Shown: positions 1 through 7,458 of the stretch, piece after piece
Layout of the letters: each line of letters starts with the position of its first letter
Position numbering within the stretch: position 1 is the stretch's first letter
Origin: an uncultured Bacilli bacterium
GTDB lineage: Bacteria > Bacillota_I > Bacilli_A > RF39 > UBA660
Reading direction: 5' to 3'
Assembly (NCBI GenBank): GCA_934130235.1
Contig: CAKOXU010000027.1
Coordinates: 1-11,278 of the forward strand
DNA: 11,278 nucleotides
Notes under the pieces: generated by a model
The model's input: only the letters and a program-made list of their open reading frames with translations
What the model was told of the DNA's origin: nothing
The model's database searches: none
Translations under genes and position numbers: made by a program

Positions 1-2
1 TT

Positions 3-509
3 ATACCATTCACTTTTAGTATCAGCTACTACCCAATTTGTTCCATTATATCTTACTGGTGTTAGTCCTATAGATAAGTCTGGTTCTTCCATATCATTTG
101 ATGGTGTTGGTGTTGTTGATGATGTTTTCCATTTTCCATCTTTATATTCTAATGTAGTATCATCAAATGTTAATGTTGATCCTTCATCTACTTCTCCTTT
201 TTTTATTTTAATAGTTCCATTTTTTGGACTTGTATTTGATTCTACTACTTCTATTGTTCTATCATCACATAAAGCTGTTCCATCACTGTTTACTGTACAG
301 CTTTCTGGATTATATGTAGAATCTAATAATTGTTGTGCGGATATATTATTCTCTAGACTATGTGCGTATAATTCTGCACTCCTTACATATGAACTACTCT
401 TTGAACTATTTATTATTTGTAGTACTATTGGTACTGCGATTAATGCAATAACTGCTAGTATTACTATTACTGCCAAAAGTTCTATTAATGTAAATCCTTT
501 TTTCTTCAT
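3..509 (-). CDS. Type IV prepilin-like protein, 5' part only (runs off the left edge)
   Basis: This open frame of 169 codons has no stop before the window edge, so the C-terminus is missing. The N-terminus MKKKGFTLIELLAV is a textbook type IV prepilin leader. Cleavage is expected after Gly5 by a prepilin peptidase, the new N-terminal Phe would be methylated, and Glu10 is the conserved +5 glutamate. A hydrophobic helix (about residues 6-32) follows and would anchor the subunit in the membrane and then form the fibre core. Residues 33-130 look like a polar head with two cysteines (71 and 81) that could form a disulfide. A Thr/Pro/Ser linker (130-138) leads to a second segment ending in GTNWVVADTKSEWY, so the protein is longer than a simple pseudopilin. 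The start is the only ATG placed before the leader. This is a different pilin class from the TadE-like proteins of the central operon. Whether it is a pilus subunit or an adhesin carrying a pilin leader cannot be decided here. Confidence 0.88.
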   Translation of the reverse strand, partial: MKKKGFTLIELLAVIVILAVIALIAVPIVLQIINSSKSSSYVRSAELYAHSLENNISAQQLLDSTYNPESCTVNSDGTALCDDRTIEVVESNTSPKNGTIKIKKGEVDEGSTLTFDDTTLEYKDGKWKTSSTTPTPSNDMEEPDLSIGLTPVRYNGTNWVVADTKSEWY

Positions 510-536
510 TCCTAATACCTACTTTCTTACATTACC

Positions 537-566
537 ATCTTATCAAAAAAAAAAAAAAAAAAACAA
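537..566 (-). promoter_or_regulatory. Candidate promoter of the prepilin gene, with a homopolymer spacer
   Basis: Read on the minus strand, TTGTTT (561-566) is followed by an 18-base spacer and TAAGAT (537-542). An extended -10 TG sits at 544-545. The spacer is almost entirely T (16 of 18 bases). Transcription would start near 530, about 20 bases before the ATG. The -35 match is weak (3 of 6) and the -10 moderate (4 of 6). The TGA-N6 pattern matches three better promoters in the window (TGATATAAT twice, TGATATTCT once). Because the spacer is a slippery run, its length could vary and switch the promoter. Confidence 0.45.
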
Positions 567-593
567 GTATTTTTTTACTAAAATAACTTGTTT
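545..593 (-). terminator. Rho-independent terminator after the 290-residue gene
   Basis: On the minus strand the arms AAACAAGT (586-593) and ACTTGTTT (561-568) pair over 8 bases. The stem can extend by five A/T pairs past a one-base bulge. An uninterrupted run of 19 T (545-563) overlaps the end of the stem and forms the tail. The hairpin starts 7 bases past the TAA stop at 601. The T run is much longer than a terminator needs and also forms the spacer of the candidate pilin promoter. Confidence 0.8.
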
Positions 594-600
594 GTAAATA

Positions 601-1473
601 TTATTTGTAATTTAGTTTATCTTTTATATCTGAATCTATATGTTTTAAATTATATTCTTTTACTTTTTTGTAATTATAATTATTTTGAATTCTATGTGTT
701 TCAAAATAATTGTGTACTAATTTTCTTAATAATACATAATCTTCACACATACCAATTAATTCTTTTTTATTCATTTTTTCTATACTATTCATTAATTTAT
801 AATCATCAAGACCTAATGTAGAATCTTTTTTTATAAAAAAGTATTCCCACTCATAGTAGTTTTTTAATAATTCTATTGAAATATTATTAAATAAATTTTT
901 GTCAATGTCTATTAAACTATATATTCTATCTGCATAATCTGTTATTAAGCTATTGATAAGATTGTTATCATATTCTTTTATATACTCATTATAATCTTCT
1001 TGCATGGTGTTTAAATCATATGGTCTACTATAAACTAATTTATCTAAGATATTGCCATGAAAAATTTTAGTAATATATTCATCATATGTGTTACAACCTT
1101 CTGTTTCTGGTAATATATTAAAGTCTATCGGATTGACAATTGTTGTTTCTATTATATCTTGCTTATCTATATTTGTTTCAAGATAAAATGTTACTAACTG
1201 TGAAATGTATAATGAAAGTATTCCATTTTCATTTAACTCAAGAGCAAGCAACAAGTCATCAATTGTTTTTATTTCTCTATCTAAAAATGTAATAAACATA
1301 TTTCTTTTAAAGTAATCTGCTAATATCAATCTTAAGATATAATCTTTTTTATTATAATTTAGTTTTGAATACCATTCATAAAATGACTCTAAGTTTATTG
1401 TCGACTTATAATCAATAATATCACACGCATCAATTATTTCTTTTCTTATTATATCATTAATACTACATTTCAT
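601..1473 (-). CDS. Protein of unknown function, 290 residues
   Basis: I do not recognise this protein. It has no signal peptide and no clear membrane helix. It is rich in Asn, Asp, Ile, Lys and Tyr, and looks largely helical and cytoplasmic. No nucleotide-binding, metal-binding or catalytic motif stands out. The ATG is well supported: GAGGTG lies 5 bases upstream (1479-1484). It has its own promoter overlapping the stop codon of the glycosidase gene and its own strong terminator, so it appears to be a one-gene unit. It lies between the Tad operon and a prepilin gene, and a link to either is only positional. Composition is like the neighbouring genes, with no visible sign of recent transfer. 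Confidence is high that it is a real gene and nil for any function. Confidence 0.82.
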   Translation of the reverse strand: MKCSINDIIRKEIIDACDIIDYKSTINLESFYEWYSKLNYNKKDYILRLILADYFKRNMFITFLDREIKTIDDLLLALELNENGILSLYISQLVTFYLETNIDKQDIIETTIVNPIDFNILPETEGCNTYDEYITKIFHGNILDKLVYSRPYDLNTMQEDYNEYIKEYDNNLINSLITDYADRIYSLIDIDKNLFNNISIELLKNYYEWEYFFIKKDSTLGLDDYKLMNSIEKMNKKELIGMCEDYVLLRKLVHNYFETHRIQNNYNYKKVKEYNLKHIDSDIKDKLNYK

Positions 1474-1488
1474 TTAAACACCTCAATA

Positions 1489-1518
1489 AAAAATATGATA
1501 CTATTATATCATATTTTT
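1489..1518. repeat. Perfect 12-base inverted repeat, possible terminator or operator
   Basis: The arms AAAAATATGATA (1489-1500) and TATCATATTTTT (1507-1518) are exact reverse complements around a 6-base loop. The repeat starts a few bases past the stop codon of the glycosidase gene, and its T-rich arm could end that operon's transcripts. It also contains the -10 element of the next gene's promoter, with one arm in the -10/spacer region and the other in the leader. It could therefore equally be a protein-binding site. The stem is entirely A/T except for one G-C pair, so it would be a weak terminator. Confidence 0.6.
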
Positions 1519-1530
1519 ATAATTATTCAA
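1503..1530 (-). promoter_or_regulatory. Promoter of the 290-residue gene
   Basis: On the minus strand TTGAAT (1525-1530, 4 of 6 to consensus) is followed by a 16-base spacer and a perfect TATAAT (1503-1508), with an extended -10 TG at 1510-1511. The -35 overlaps the GAA-TAA end of the upstream glycosidase gene. The start would fall near 1496, giving a leader of about 20 bases that contains the ribosome binding site GAGGTG (1479-1484). Confidence 0.7.
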
Positions 1531-2830
1531 CTACTACCCAACTGTCTGCGATTGGTCTTGTCTGGTGCTTTAACTCACCGTCTATAGGATCATTAATAGC
1601 ACAATACTTTTTAGTATAATAATCTGTACATCTAGCATTATATTTAGATTTAGCAATTTCTCTTGGCATTACCATAACGCTTGATGTACCCCCATCTAAG
1701 TTAGCTGCATTAATAGCACCATATCTTTGCATTATTTCAGATAAATCTACCATATCAGCACCCTTAGTACGAGTTGAATTTGAATCTATTACTAAAAGTA
1801 ATACAATTCCATCTTCTCTTTGTCCAATTGCACTTCTAGCAGCATAGCCCCAGCCACCATTACCACGTATAAATGAAGGCTTACCATTTACTATTAAGAA
1901 TGGTCCCCAACTTACTGCATCTCTTATTCCCATGTCTAGTGCTTGTTGGGCCGTTTTATTTTTTACAAGCATTAATACATTATCATTGGTGAATCCTATT
2001 ATTCCTCCACCCTGATTGTTATTACCATACTCACCGTTTGTAATAATTTTACCTTCAGAAATAGTAATTCCAGTAGGAGTACCTCCTCTAGATGAATTAC
2101 CAGGATCATAGAAACCACCTGCATTAATAGCAAGTAAAGCGTTTCTTTTTTCAGCCATTGTAGTTACATATTCACCTTTAACTCCAATGTAATCAGTAGT
2201 TGCTACTTTAACCTTAGATGGATCATATATAGCTGCTAAGTATCCTTTACAACCGTTTACATTAAGTTCTATTATCTTATACTTAGTATCATCATCTACA
2301 TCTAATATTTCTTTTTCATATTCATCCTTATATGTTTCTTTTCTAAATTTATCTTTATGTTTTACAAGTGATGTATCAGTTGATTCTCCTGATTCTTCTA
2401 CTTTATTACTGTTTATTACTTGATTAATTATATCGTTATTATAGAACCACTTACACAAATATTGATGATTCATTGTCTGCATTGCTGTTGTAATTAGCCA
2501 TGTTCTAAATTTATCATTTCTTCCATACAGAAGAATTAAAAATCCATTACAACATACAAAATATATACAGTAAAGTATAATTAAAAATATCTTCACCTTT
2601 TTCTTTAGTTTTCTTTTTATTTCTCCTTTGTTTTTATTATAAGAAACTAAATTTACAAATAATAATATAAATAATGCAATTAATAATACTAGTATTAAGT
2701 AAAAAACCGGCTTTCTAATTAGGTAATTACTATTTAAACCTATTACATATAAAACTGTGAACGCAGGTATAAATATTAATGATATTATTATTCGTTTAAA
2801 TCTTTTGTCTTTTTTCTTACTATGTTTCAT
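1523..2830 (-). CDS. Membrane-anchored phosphodiester glycosidase family protein (NAGPA domain)
   Basis: The family cleaves phosphodiester-linked sugars; its namesake is the enzyme that uncovers mannose 6-phosphate by removing GlcNAc. Bacterial members are thought to act on surface or wall glycopolymers. Three membrane helices are visible (about 13-33, 40-62 and 80-102). The N-terminus and the second loop (residues 64-80) are very basic, which puts them inside and the C-terminal domain outside. After a charged linker (140-180) the domain shows NAGGFYDP (236-243), WGPFLIVNGK (308-317), RSAIGQREDG (332-341) and NLDGGTSS (377-384). Cys401 and Cys410 could form a disulfide outside the cell. GGGAG lies about 8 bases before the ATG. 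The gene starts 15 bases after murC and is the last gene of the Tad-murC operon. The natural substrate is unknown; a wall teichoic-acid-like or capsular polymer is a guess. Confidence 0.88.
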   Translation of the reverse strand: MKHSKKKDKRFKRIIISLIFIPAFTVLYVIGLNSNYLIRKPVFYLILVLLIALFILLFVNLVSYNKNKGEIKRKLKKKVKIFLIILYCIYFVCCNGFLILLYGRNDKFRTWLITTAMQTMNHQYLCKWFYNNDIINQVINSNKVEESGESTDTSLVKHKDKFRKETYKDEYEKEILDVDDDTKYKIIELNVNGCKGYLAAIYDPSKVKVATTDYIGVKGEYVTTMAEKRNALLAINAGGFYDPGNSSRGGTPTGITISEGKIITNGEYGNNNQGGGIIGFTNDNVLMLVKNKTAQQALDMGIRDAVSWGPFLIVNGKPSFIRGNGGWGYAARSAIGQREDGIVLLLVIDSNSTRTKGADMVDLSEIMQRYGAINAANLDGGTSSVMVMPREIAKSKYNARCTDYYTKKYCAINDPIDGELKHQTRPIADSWVVVE

Positions 2831-2845
2831 ACTACAACTCCCATA

Positions 2846-4156
2846 TTATTCTTCAATTAATTTTTTATATTCATCTTCTAACAAATAAATTTCTTTACTA
2901 CTCATAAACAATATTACAGCATTATCATATTTCAATAATTTTTCTGCTTGGCCTTGTTCAATATAATCGCCATTGTTTAATTTATCAATTATTGTATATG
3001 CACTTATTCCTGGATAATCGTTTGGATCCTCTCTATCATAGTTTATATCCATAACATAAGCATAATCTGCTAGATTAAGAGCTTCTGCAAATTCATCTGC
3101 AAACTCCTCTACACGTGAAAATGTGTGTGGCTTAAATACAGCAATTATTTGCTTGTCTGGATATTTTTGACGTGCAGCTTTGATTGTTACTTTTACTTCA
3201 GTAGGATGGTGAGCATAATCATCTATAATTATGTTATTACCTACTTTAGATTCTTTAAATCTTCTTTCGGCGCCTTTAAATGTTTTTAAATAGCGAGCAA
3301 CTTCTCTAGCATCTAATCTTTCATAATGACAAATAGCTATAACTGCTAAAGCATTAAGTAGCATGTGTTTCCCAAAAAGAGGTAATGAGAAGTGTCCATA
3401 ATACTCATCTTCTACAAATACATCAAAGCTAGTACCATCTTTAGAATACTCTACATCACGCGCTTGAATATCATTGTCTTCATCAAGACCATAATAATAT
3501 ATTTGAGGATTAACCTCCAAATACCTTGTATTTACATCATCACCGCAAGCTATCACCATTTTTTCTGCCTTATTAGCAAACTCTTGATATGCAAGTATCA
3601 TATCATCCATGCTTTTATAATAATCAGTATGATCCATTTCAATATTAGTTATAACAACATATTCAGGATCATAAGCTAAAAAGTGTCTTCTATACTCACA
3701 AGCCTCTAGTATAAATCTATTTGATTCTTTATTTCCATGACCTCTACCATCACCTATTATATAACTACAGCCTTCTATATTATCCATAATATGGCTTAAC
3801 ATACTAGTTGTAGTAGTTTTGCCATGGCATCCAGATATACAAATGGTATTAAACTTTTTTGTTAACTTACCTAACATTTCTTCATACTCATATATAATAC
3901 ATCCACGTGCTTGAGCTCTTATAAGTTCTTTATGTTCATCTTTCTTTAGTGCTGGAGAATATATTACTATACAATCACTAGTTAATTCATCATTAGAATC
4001 ATTATATATTTTTATACCACGCTCTAATAATTTGTCTTCTGTAAAACGATGTTCACTTGCATCGTCATATCCTACTACTTCATATCCTAAATCATTTAAA
4101 AGAAGTGCTAAAGCACTCATTCCTGCCCCTTTAATTCCTGCCATATAATATTTCAT
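2846..4156 (-). CDS. murC: UDP-N-acetylmuramate--L-alanine ligase MurC
   Basis: This cytoplasmic ligase joins L-alanine to UDP-MurNAc using ATP, the first peptide step of peptidoglycan precursor synthesis. At 436 residues it has normal family length with all three Mur domains. The Rossmann-like substrate domain starts with GIKGAGMSALA (7-17). The ATP domain has the P-loop GCHGKTTTTSML (109-120) and the NIEMDHTDYY block (171-180). The C-terminal domain has DDYAHHPTE (312-320) and FKPHTFSR (341-348). The glycine loop and YAHHPTE favour MurC over MurD, MurE or MurF. The ribosome binding site AGGAGAG touches the stop codon of tadC, 10 bases before murC's ATG. The gene thus appears to be co-transcribed with the pilus platform genes, which is unusual since murC normally sits with cell-wall or division genes. 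Confidence 0.96.
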   Translation of the reverse strand: MKYYMAGIKGAGMSALALLLNDLGYEVVGYDDASEHRFTEDKLLERGIKIYNDSNDELTSDCIVIYSPALKKDEHKELIRAQARGCIIYEYEEMLGKLTKKFNTICISGCHGKTTTTSMLSHIMDNIEGCSYIIGDGRGHGNKESNRFILEACEYRRHFLAYDPEYVVITNIEMDHTDYYKSMDDMILAYQEFANKAEKMVIACGDDVNTRYLEVNPQIYYYGLDEDNDIQARDVEYSKDGTSFDVFVEDEYYGHFSLPLFGKHMLLNALAVIAICHYERLDAREVARYLKTFKGAERRFKESKVGNNIIIDDYAHHPTEVKVTIKAARQKYPDKQIIAVFKPHTFSRVEEFADEFAEALNLADYAYVMDINYDREDPNDYPGISAYTIIDKLNNGDYIEQGQAEKLLKYDNAVILFMSSKEIYLLEDEYKKLIEE

Positions 4157-4166
4157 ATTGTCTCTC

Positions 4167-4865
4167 CTATCCTATAAAATCTATTATAAATGGTCCAAGT
4201 ATTATAAGTAATATAAGTGGTATTATAAATATAACTGATATAATACTTACTTTATTTGGAATCTTATTTATCTGTCCTTTTACTTCTAAAATTTGTTTTT
4301 CTCTTAAATATTCAACTTCATTTTTCATAACATCTACAATGCTATTTCCAAACTCACTAGTTTCTAATATATTAAGAATAATACTATTTATTGTTTCAGA
4401 TGGAATTCTCTTATTAAGTGTTGTAAGGGCTTCCATCAATGATTTACCCATTTTTGTTTCATAAAGACAAGCTTTAAATTCATTAGATAGTTCACTGTTA
4501 ACATTCATAACAGTTGTTTCTATTGCATTCTCTAAATTTTTTCCTGACTGCAAAGTAAGAGTCAAAACTTCAAAAAAGGTTAATGCTTCTCTATCTAATT
4601 TTTCAGATCTCTTTTTCAAAGGTAAAGATATTAAATAGTAATAAAACATAAAATAGTAAAGAATAGTAATAAATGGAATCATATAATACTTAAAATTAAG
4701 TAAAAGCAACACTATAGAAAATAATATAGTAGTTATTAATCTTAGATTTAAAAATTCATAAGAATTGAACTCTAATTTTCTATTACTTCCTAACATGTTT
4801 ATTTTATATTGTATACCTTCTATCTCATTTTGTCCATATATTTTTTTTATAATTCCATATTTCAT
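4167..4865 (-). CDS. tadC: Tad platform membrane protein TadC (type II secretion F family)
   Basis: This is one of two inner-membrane platform proteins of a Tad (type IVc) pilus or secretion machine, on which the CpaF/TadA motor acts. There are membrane helices at about 42-60, 62-84 and 208-230. Between them lies the cytoplasmic four-helix F domain (about 92-200), with the characteristic stretch FEVLTLTLQSGKNLENAI (98-115) and a second half around LETSEFGNSIVDVMKNEV (167-184). At 232 residues it is shorter than many TadC proteins of about 300, but the domain is whole. The start lies 3 bases after the stop of the tadB-like gene, with only a weak ribosome binding site (GTGAG), so its translation is probably coupled. 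Assignment to TadC rather than TadB rests on its length and its position after the larger F-domain protein. Confidence 0.87.
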   Translation of the reverse strand: MKYGIIKKIYGQNEIEGIQYKINMLGSNRKLEFNSYEFLNLRLITTILFSIVLLLLNFKYYMIPFITILYYFMFYYYLISLPLKKRSEKLDREALTFFEVLTLTLQSGKNLENAIETTVMNVNSELSNEFKACLYETKMGKSLMEALTTLNKRIPSETINSIILNILETSEFGNSIVDVMKNEVEYLREKQILEVKGQINKIPNKVSIISVIFIIPLILLIILGPFIIDFIG

Positions 4866-4868
4866 ATA

Positions 4869-6125
4869 TCACATTCTCACTTTCATTACACGTCTAACAA
4901 CTATAATATAAGCAATATATATAATTAATATAATACCTATAAGTACAAGACCTAATGGATTAGTATATAAAGGTTTAAAATAATCTTTATTTATAAAATT
5001 AATAACCATTATAAATATAAAAGGTACTATCATTAATACATACATAATAAGTTTAGAACTACTAGTTAATGACTTTAATTCCAATGATAGTTTTTTTCTA
5101 TTGTATAAAGTATTTTCTATCATAGAAAATACTTCTATAATATTTCCACCTGTTTTATTTAAAACAGATAAACTACTAGTTAAATATACAGCCTCTTCTA
5201 TATTTATTCTATCTGAAAATCGTTTAAAAGACTCTTCTATATCTATTCCATACTCAAACTCTAATGATATAATTTTAAATTCATTAGCGATAGGTCCCTC
5301 TAACTGATTAGCAACTGTATCAATAGCCTGTTTAACACTTCTTCCTGCTTTAAATGCATTATTCATAACAGTAATTGCAGATAATATATCATTTTCTATT
5401 CTTTTTCTATACTTAGAATACTTATATATGTATATAACATCTAAAGAATAATATCCAGCAATGAAAGGAAGTACCATTTCATATGGTTGCATTAATGTAT
5501 ATCTCAACTTAAGAATAATTAGTACTAACAAGTATAAAATACCTATTATTATTTTTTTACTAATTATATATATTGGGTTGCCATCTTTTATATTAAACGC
5601 ATCAGCATACTTTTTATATCTCTTTGATATGTTAGTCAAAAATACACTATTAGATATCTTATCACCTAATTGTATTGTACATTTTTTATAAAAATTCTTA
5701 ATATTATCTTTTATAGATAAATATATGTTCCTATTCGAATTAACAGTAAATTTTGAAAATCTTTTTTCTAGTTTAGTAGCTTTATATATTTTCACAAACA
5801 ATAAAATTATAAATATTAATACAAGTAATAGTGCCCCTCTAGCATACATAAGAAGGGAACTATTATCATAATCAATACTATTTATATTATACTCTTCACT
5901 CTCGATAGTTGTTAAACTTCCTTGAGAGTCATATTCATTTATTTCAATTGTATATTCACCTGTATTTTCAAACACAAATACAGTTTTATTATTATCTATA
6001 CCATCACTATGTAAATTTACTTTTCCATCTTTTTTTACCACATAGTTATATCTTACTGTACCAATAGATGGAGTATATTCTACTACTATACTATCATCTT
6101 TGTAATTAGCATTAAAATTATCCAT
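4869..6125 (-). CDS. tadB: Tad platform membrane protein TadB with an extra N-terminal Ig-like domain
   Basis: The C-terminal two thirds is a TadB-type platform protein. It has membrane helices at about 190-207 and 216-234, an F domain (about 243-350) with NNAFKAGRSVKQAID (255-269) and LNKTGGNIIEVF (322-333), then helices at about 358-377 and 390-410. The first 80 residues are unusual. They alternate short beta strands and end in ENTGEYTIEINEYDSQGSL (53-71), a pattern typical of PKD/Ig-like surface domains. A helix (about 97-113) follows with acidic residues before it and basic residues after it, which predicts the N-terminal domain outside the cell. There is no signal peptide, and an in-frame TAG directly precedes the ATG, so the gene cannot extend upstream. 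AGGTG lies 7 bases before the start. It is spaced 15 bases from tadA and 3 from tadC. Confidence 0.88.
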   Translation of the reverse strand: MDNFNANYKDDSIVVEYTPSIGTVRYNYVVKKDGKVNLHSDGIDNNKTVFVFENTGEYTIEINEYDSQGSLTTIESEEYNINSIDYDNSSLLMYARGALLLVLIFIILLFVKIYKATKLEKRFSKFTVNSNRNIYLSIKDNIKNFYKKCTIQLGDKISNSVFLTNISKRYKKYADAFNIKDGNPIYIISKKIIIGILYLLVLIILKLRYTLMQPYEMVLPFIAGYYSLDVIYIYKYSKYRKRIENDILSAITVMNNAFKAGRSVKQAIDTVANQLEGPIANEFKIISLEFEYGIDIEESFKRFSDRINIEEAVYLTSSLSVLNKTGGNIIEVFSMIENTLYNRKKLSLELKSLTSSSKLIMYVLMIVPFIFIMVINFINKDYFKPLYTNPLGLVLIGIILIIYIAYIIVVRRVMKVRM

Positions 6126-6140
6126 CTATTTCACCTACTT

Positions 6141-7457
6141 TCATAAAAACATATCATCTAAGTTATTAATACCACGTGATTTTAATCTCTTATAAGTTTT
6201 AGATGATGCTTTATTAAAAGAAAACTCTCCTTTAACTTCACCATCTGGAGTTATACCAGTTTGTTTAAATGCGAATATTTCATTTAAACATATTTCATCA
6301 TTATTCATTCCAACTACTTCTGAAATAGAAGTAACCTTTCTTTTTCCATCAGAAAGTCTCGAAATATTTATTACGATATCAATTGCATTTTCTATATATT
6401 CTCTTATAGCCTTAATTGGTATTTCCATACCAGCCATAAGAACCATTGTTTCCAACCTATTTAAAGAATCAATCGGGCTATTCGCATGTAGTGTAGTCAT
6501 TGAACCTTCATGCCCTGTATTCATAGCTTGAAGCATATCAAAAGCTTCTTTACCACGTACTTCTCCTACAATTATTCTATCAGGTCTCATACGTAATGAA
6601 TTAATAACTAAATCCCTTATAGTTACTTCACCACTACCTTCATAATTAACTGTACGAGTTTCCAAAGATATAACATGGTTTTGTTCAAGCTTTAATTCTG
6701 CAGCATCCTCTATAGTAATAATACGTTCATCATCCCCTATAAAAGACGACATTATATTAAGTAAAGTAGTTTTACCAGAACCAGTACCACCCTCTACAAT
6801 AATATTCATTTTTGCCTTTACACAAGCCTCTATAAACCTTGCCATATATGGAGTCATAGTACCATTTCTTAAAAAATCTTCTATATCAGCTAATTCTTTT
6901 TTAAATTTACGAATAGTAAGTACCGGTCCTTTAACTGATAATGGTTCTATAATCGCATTAAGTCTTGATCCATCAGAAAGTCTCGCATCTACCATTGGAT
7001 TAGCTGTATCTATGGTTCTTCCTATAGGTTGTATAAGTCTTTGAATAGTTCTGATAATATGCGAATCATTTATAAAGGATATACTATCATCCTTTATAAT
7101 TCTTCCATCTACTTCTATATAAACATCATTTTTACCATTTACCATTATTTCTGTAATAGTAGGATCCTCTAATAATTCAGTAAGTGGTCCATAGCCATTA
7201 ATCTCATTTACAATAAGATTATTTATATAAGCTCTTTCTACATTAGAAAGATCATAATCTTTAATTACATTATCAATATTTTGTTTTATTGTTTCTAAAG
7301 ACGCCGCACCATTACTATTATCAATTACATTTTCAACTATTTTAGTTCTAAGTTCATCTAATAGTTTTTTATCAGAAAAAGCATCATAATCTGGCAAATC
7401 ATTTAAGGTAATATCTTCATCTTTTATATTAAATTCTTCTTGAAATGATTTACTCAT
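6141..7457 (-). CDS. tadA: Tad pilus secretion ATPase CpaF/TadA
   Basis: This hexameric cytoplasmic motor powers assembly (and, in some Tad systems, retraction) of Tad pili by acting on the TadB/TadC platform. It is full length at 438 residues. The N-terminal domain (about 50-200) carries ITEIMVNG (101-108) and RLSDGSRLNAI (159-169), typical of the CpaF group. Motor motifs follow in order: Walker A GGTGSGKTT (223-231), the Asp box IITIEDAAEL (246-255), Walker B RIIVGEVRG (294-302) and the His box MTTLHANSP (320-328). The absence of the tetracysteine zinc motif of PilB/GspE, and the TadB/TadC neighbours, separate it from competence or type II ATPases. The ribosome binding site AAAGGAG lies inside the last codons of the upstream cpaE-like gene, with a 1-base gap between genes. 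Confidence 0.96.
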   Translation of the reverse strand: MSKSFQEEFNIKDEDITLNDLPDYDAFSDKKLLDELRTKIVENVIDNSNGAASLETIKQNIDNVIKDYDLSNVERAYINNLIVNEINGYGPLTELLEDPTITEIMVNGKNDVYIEVDGRIIKDDSISFINDSHIIRTIQRLIQPIGRTIDTANPMVDARLSDGSRLNAIIEPLSVKGPVLTIRKFKKELADIEDFLRNGTMTPYMARFIEACVKAKMNIIVEGGTGSGKTTLLNIMSSFIGDDERIITIEDAAELKLEQNHVISLETRTVNYEGSGEVTIRDLVINSLRMRPDRIIVGEVRGKEAFDMLQAMNTGHEGSMTTLHANSPIDSLNRLETMVLMAGMEIPIKAIREYIENAIDIVINISRLSDGKRKVTSISEVVGMNNDEICLNEIFAFKQTGITPDGEVKGEFSFNKASSKTYKRLKSRGINNLDDMFL

Positions 7458-7458
7458 A

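Noticed and set aside
588..821. Plus-strand open frame of 77 codons opposite the 290-residue gene
   Set aside because: It starts with TTG inside a terminator stem, has no ribosome binding site, and its product is a low-complexity Leu/Tyr/Asn string. It is a shadow of the minus-strand gene.
3392..3679. Plus-strand open frame of 95 codons inside murC
   Set aside because: It is fully antisense to a well-conserved gene with no start signals; a composition artefact of AT-rich DNA.
5101..5691. Two plus-strand open frames (5101-5307 and 5461-5691) inside the tadB-like gene
   Set aside because: Both are antisense to conserved F-domain or membrane coding sequence, with no ribosome binding site or recognisable product.
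6141..7457. Competence or type II secretion ATPase (ComGA/GspE)
   Set aside because: The N-terminal CpaF motifs, the lack of a tetracysteine zinc site and the paired TadB/TadC genes fit the Tad group instead.
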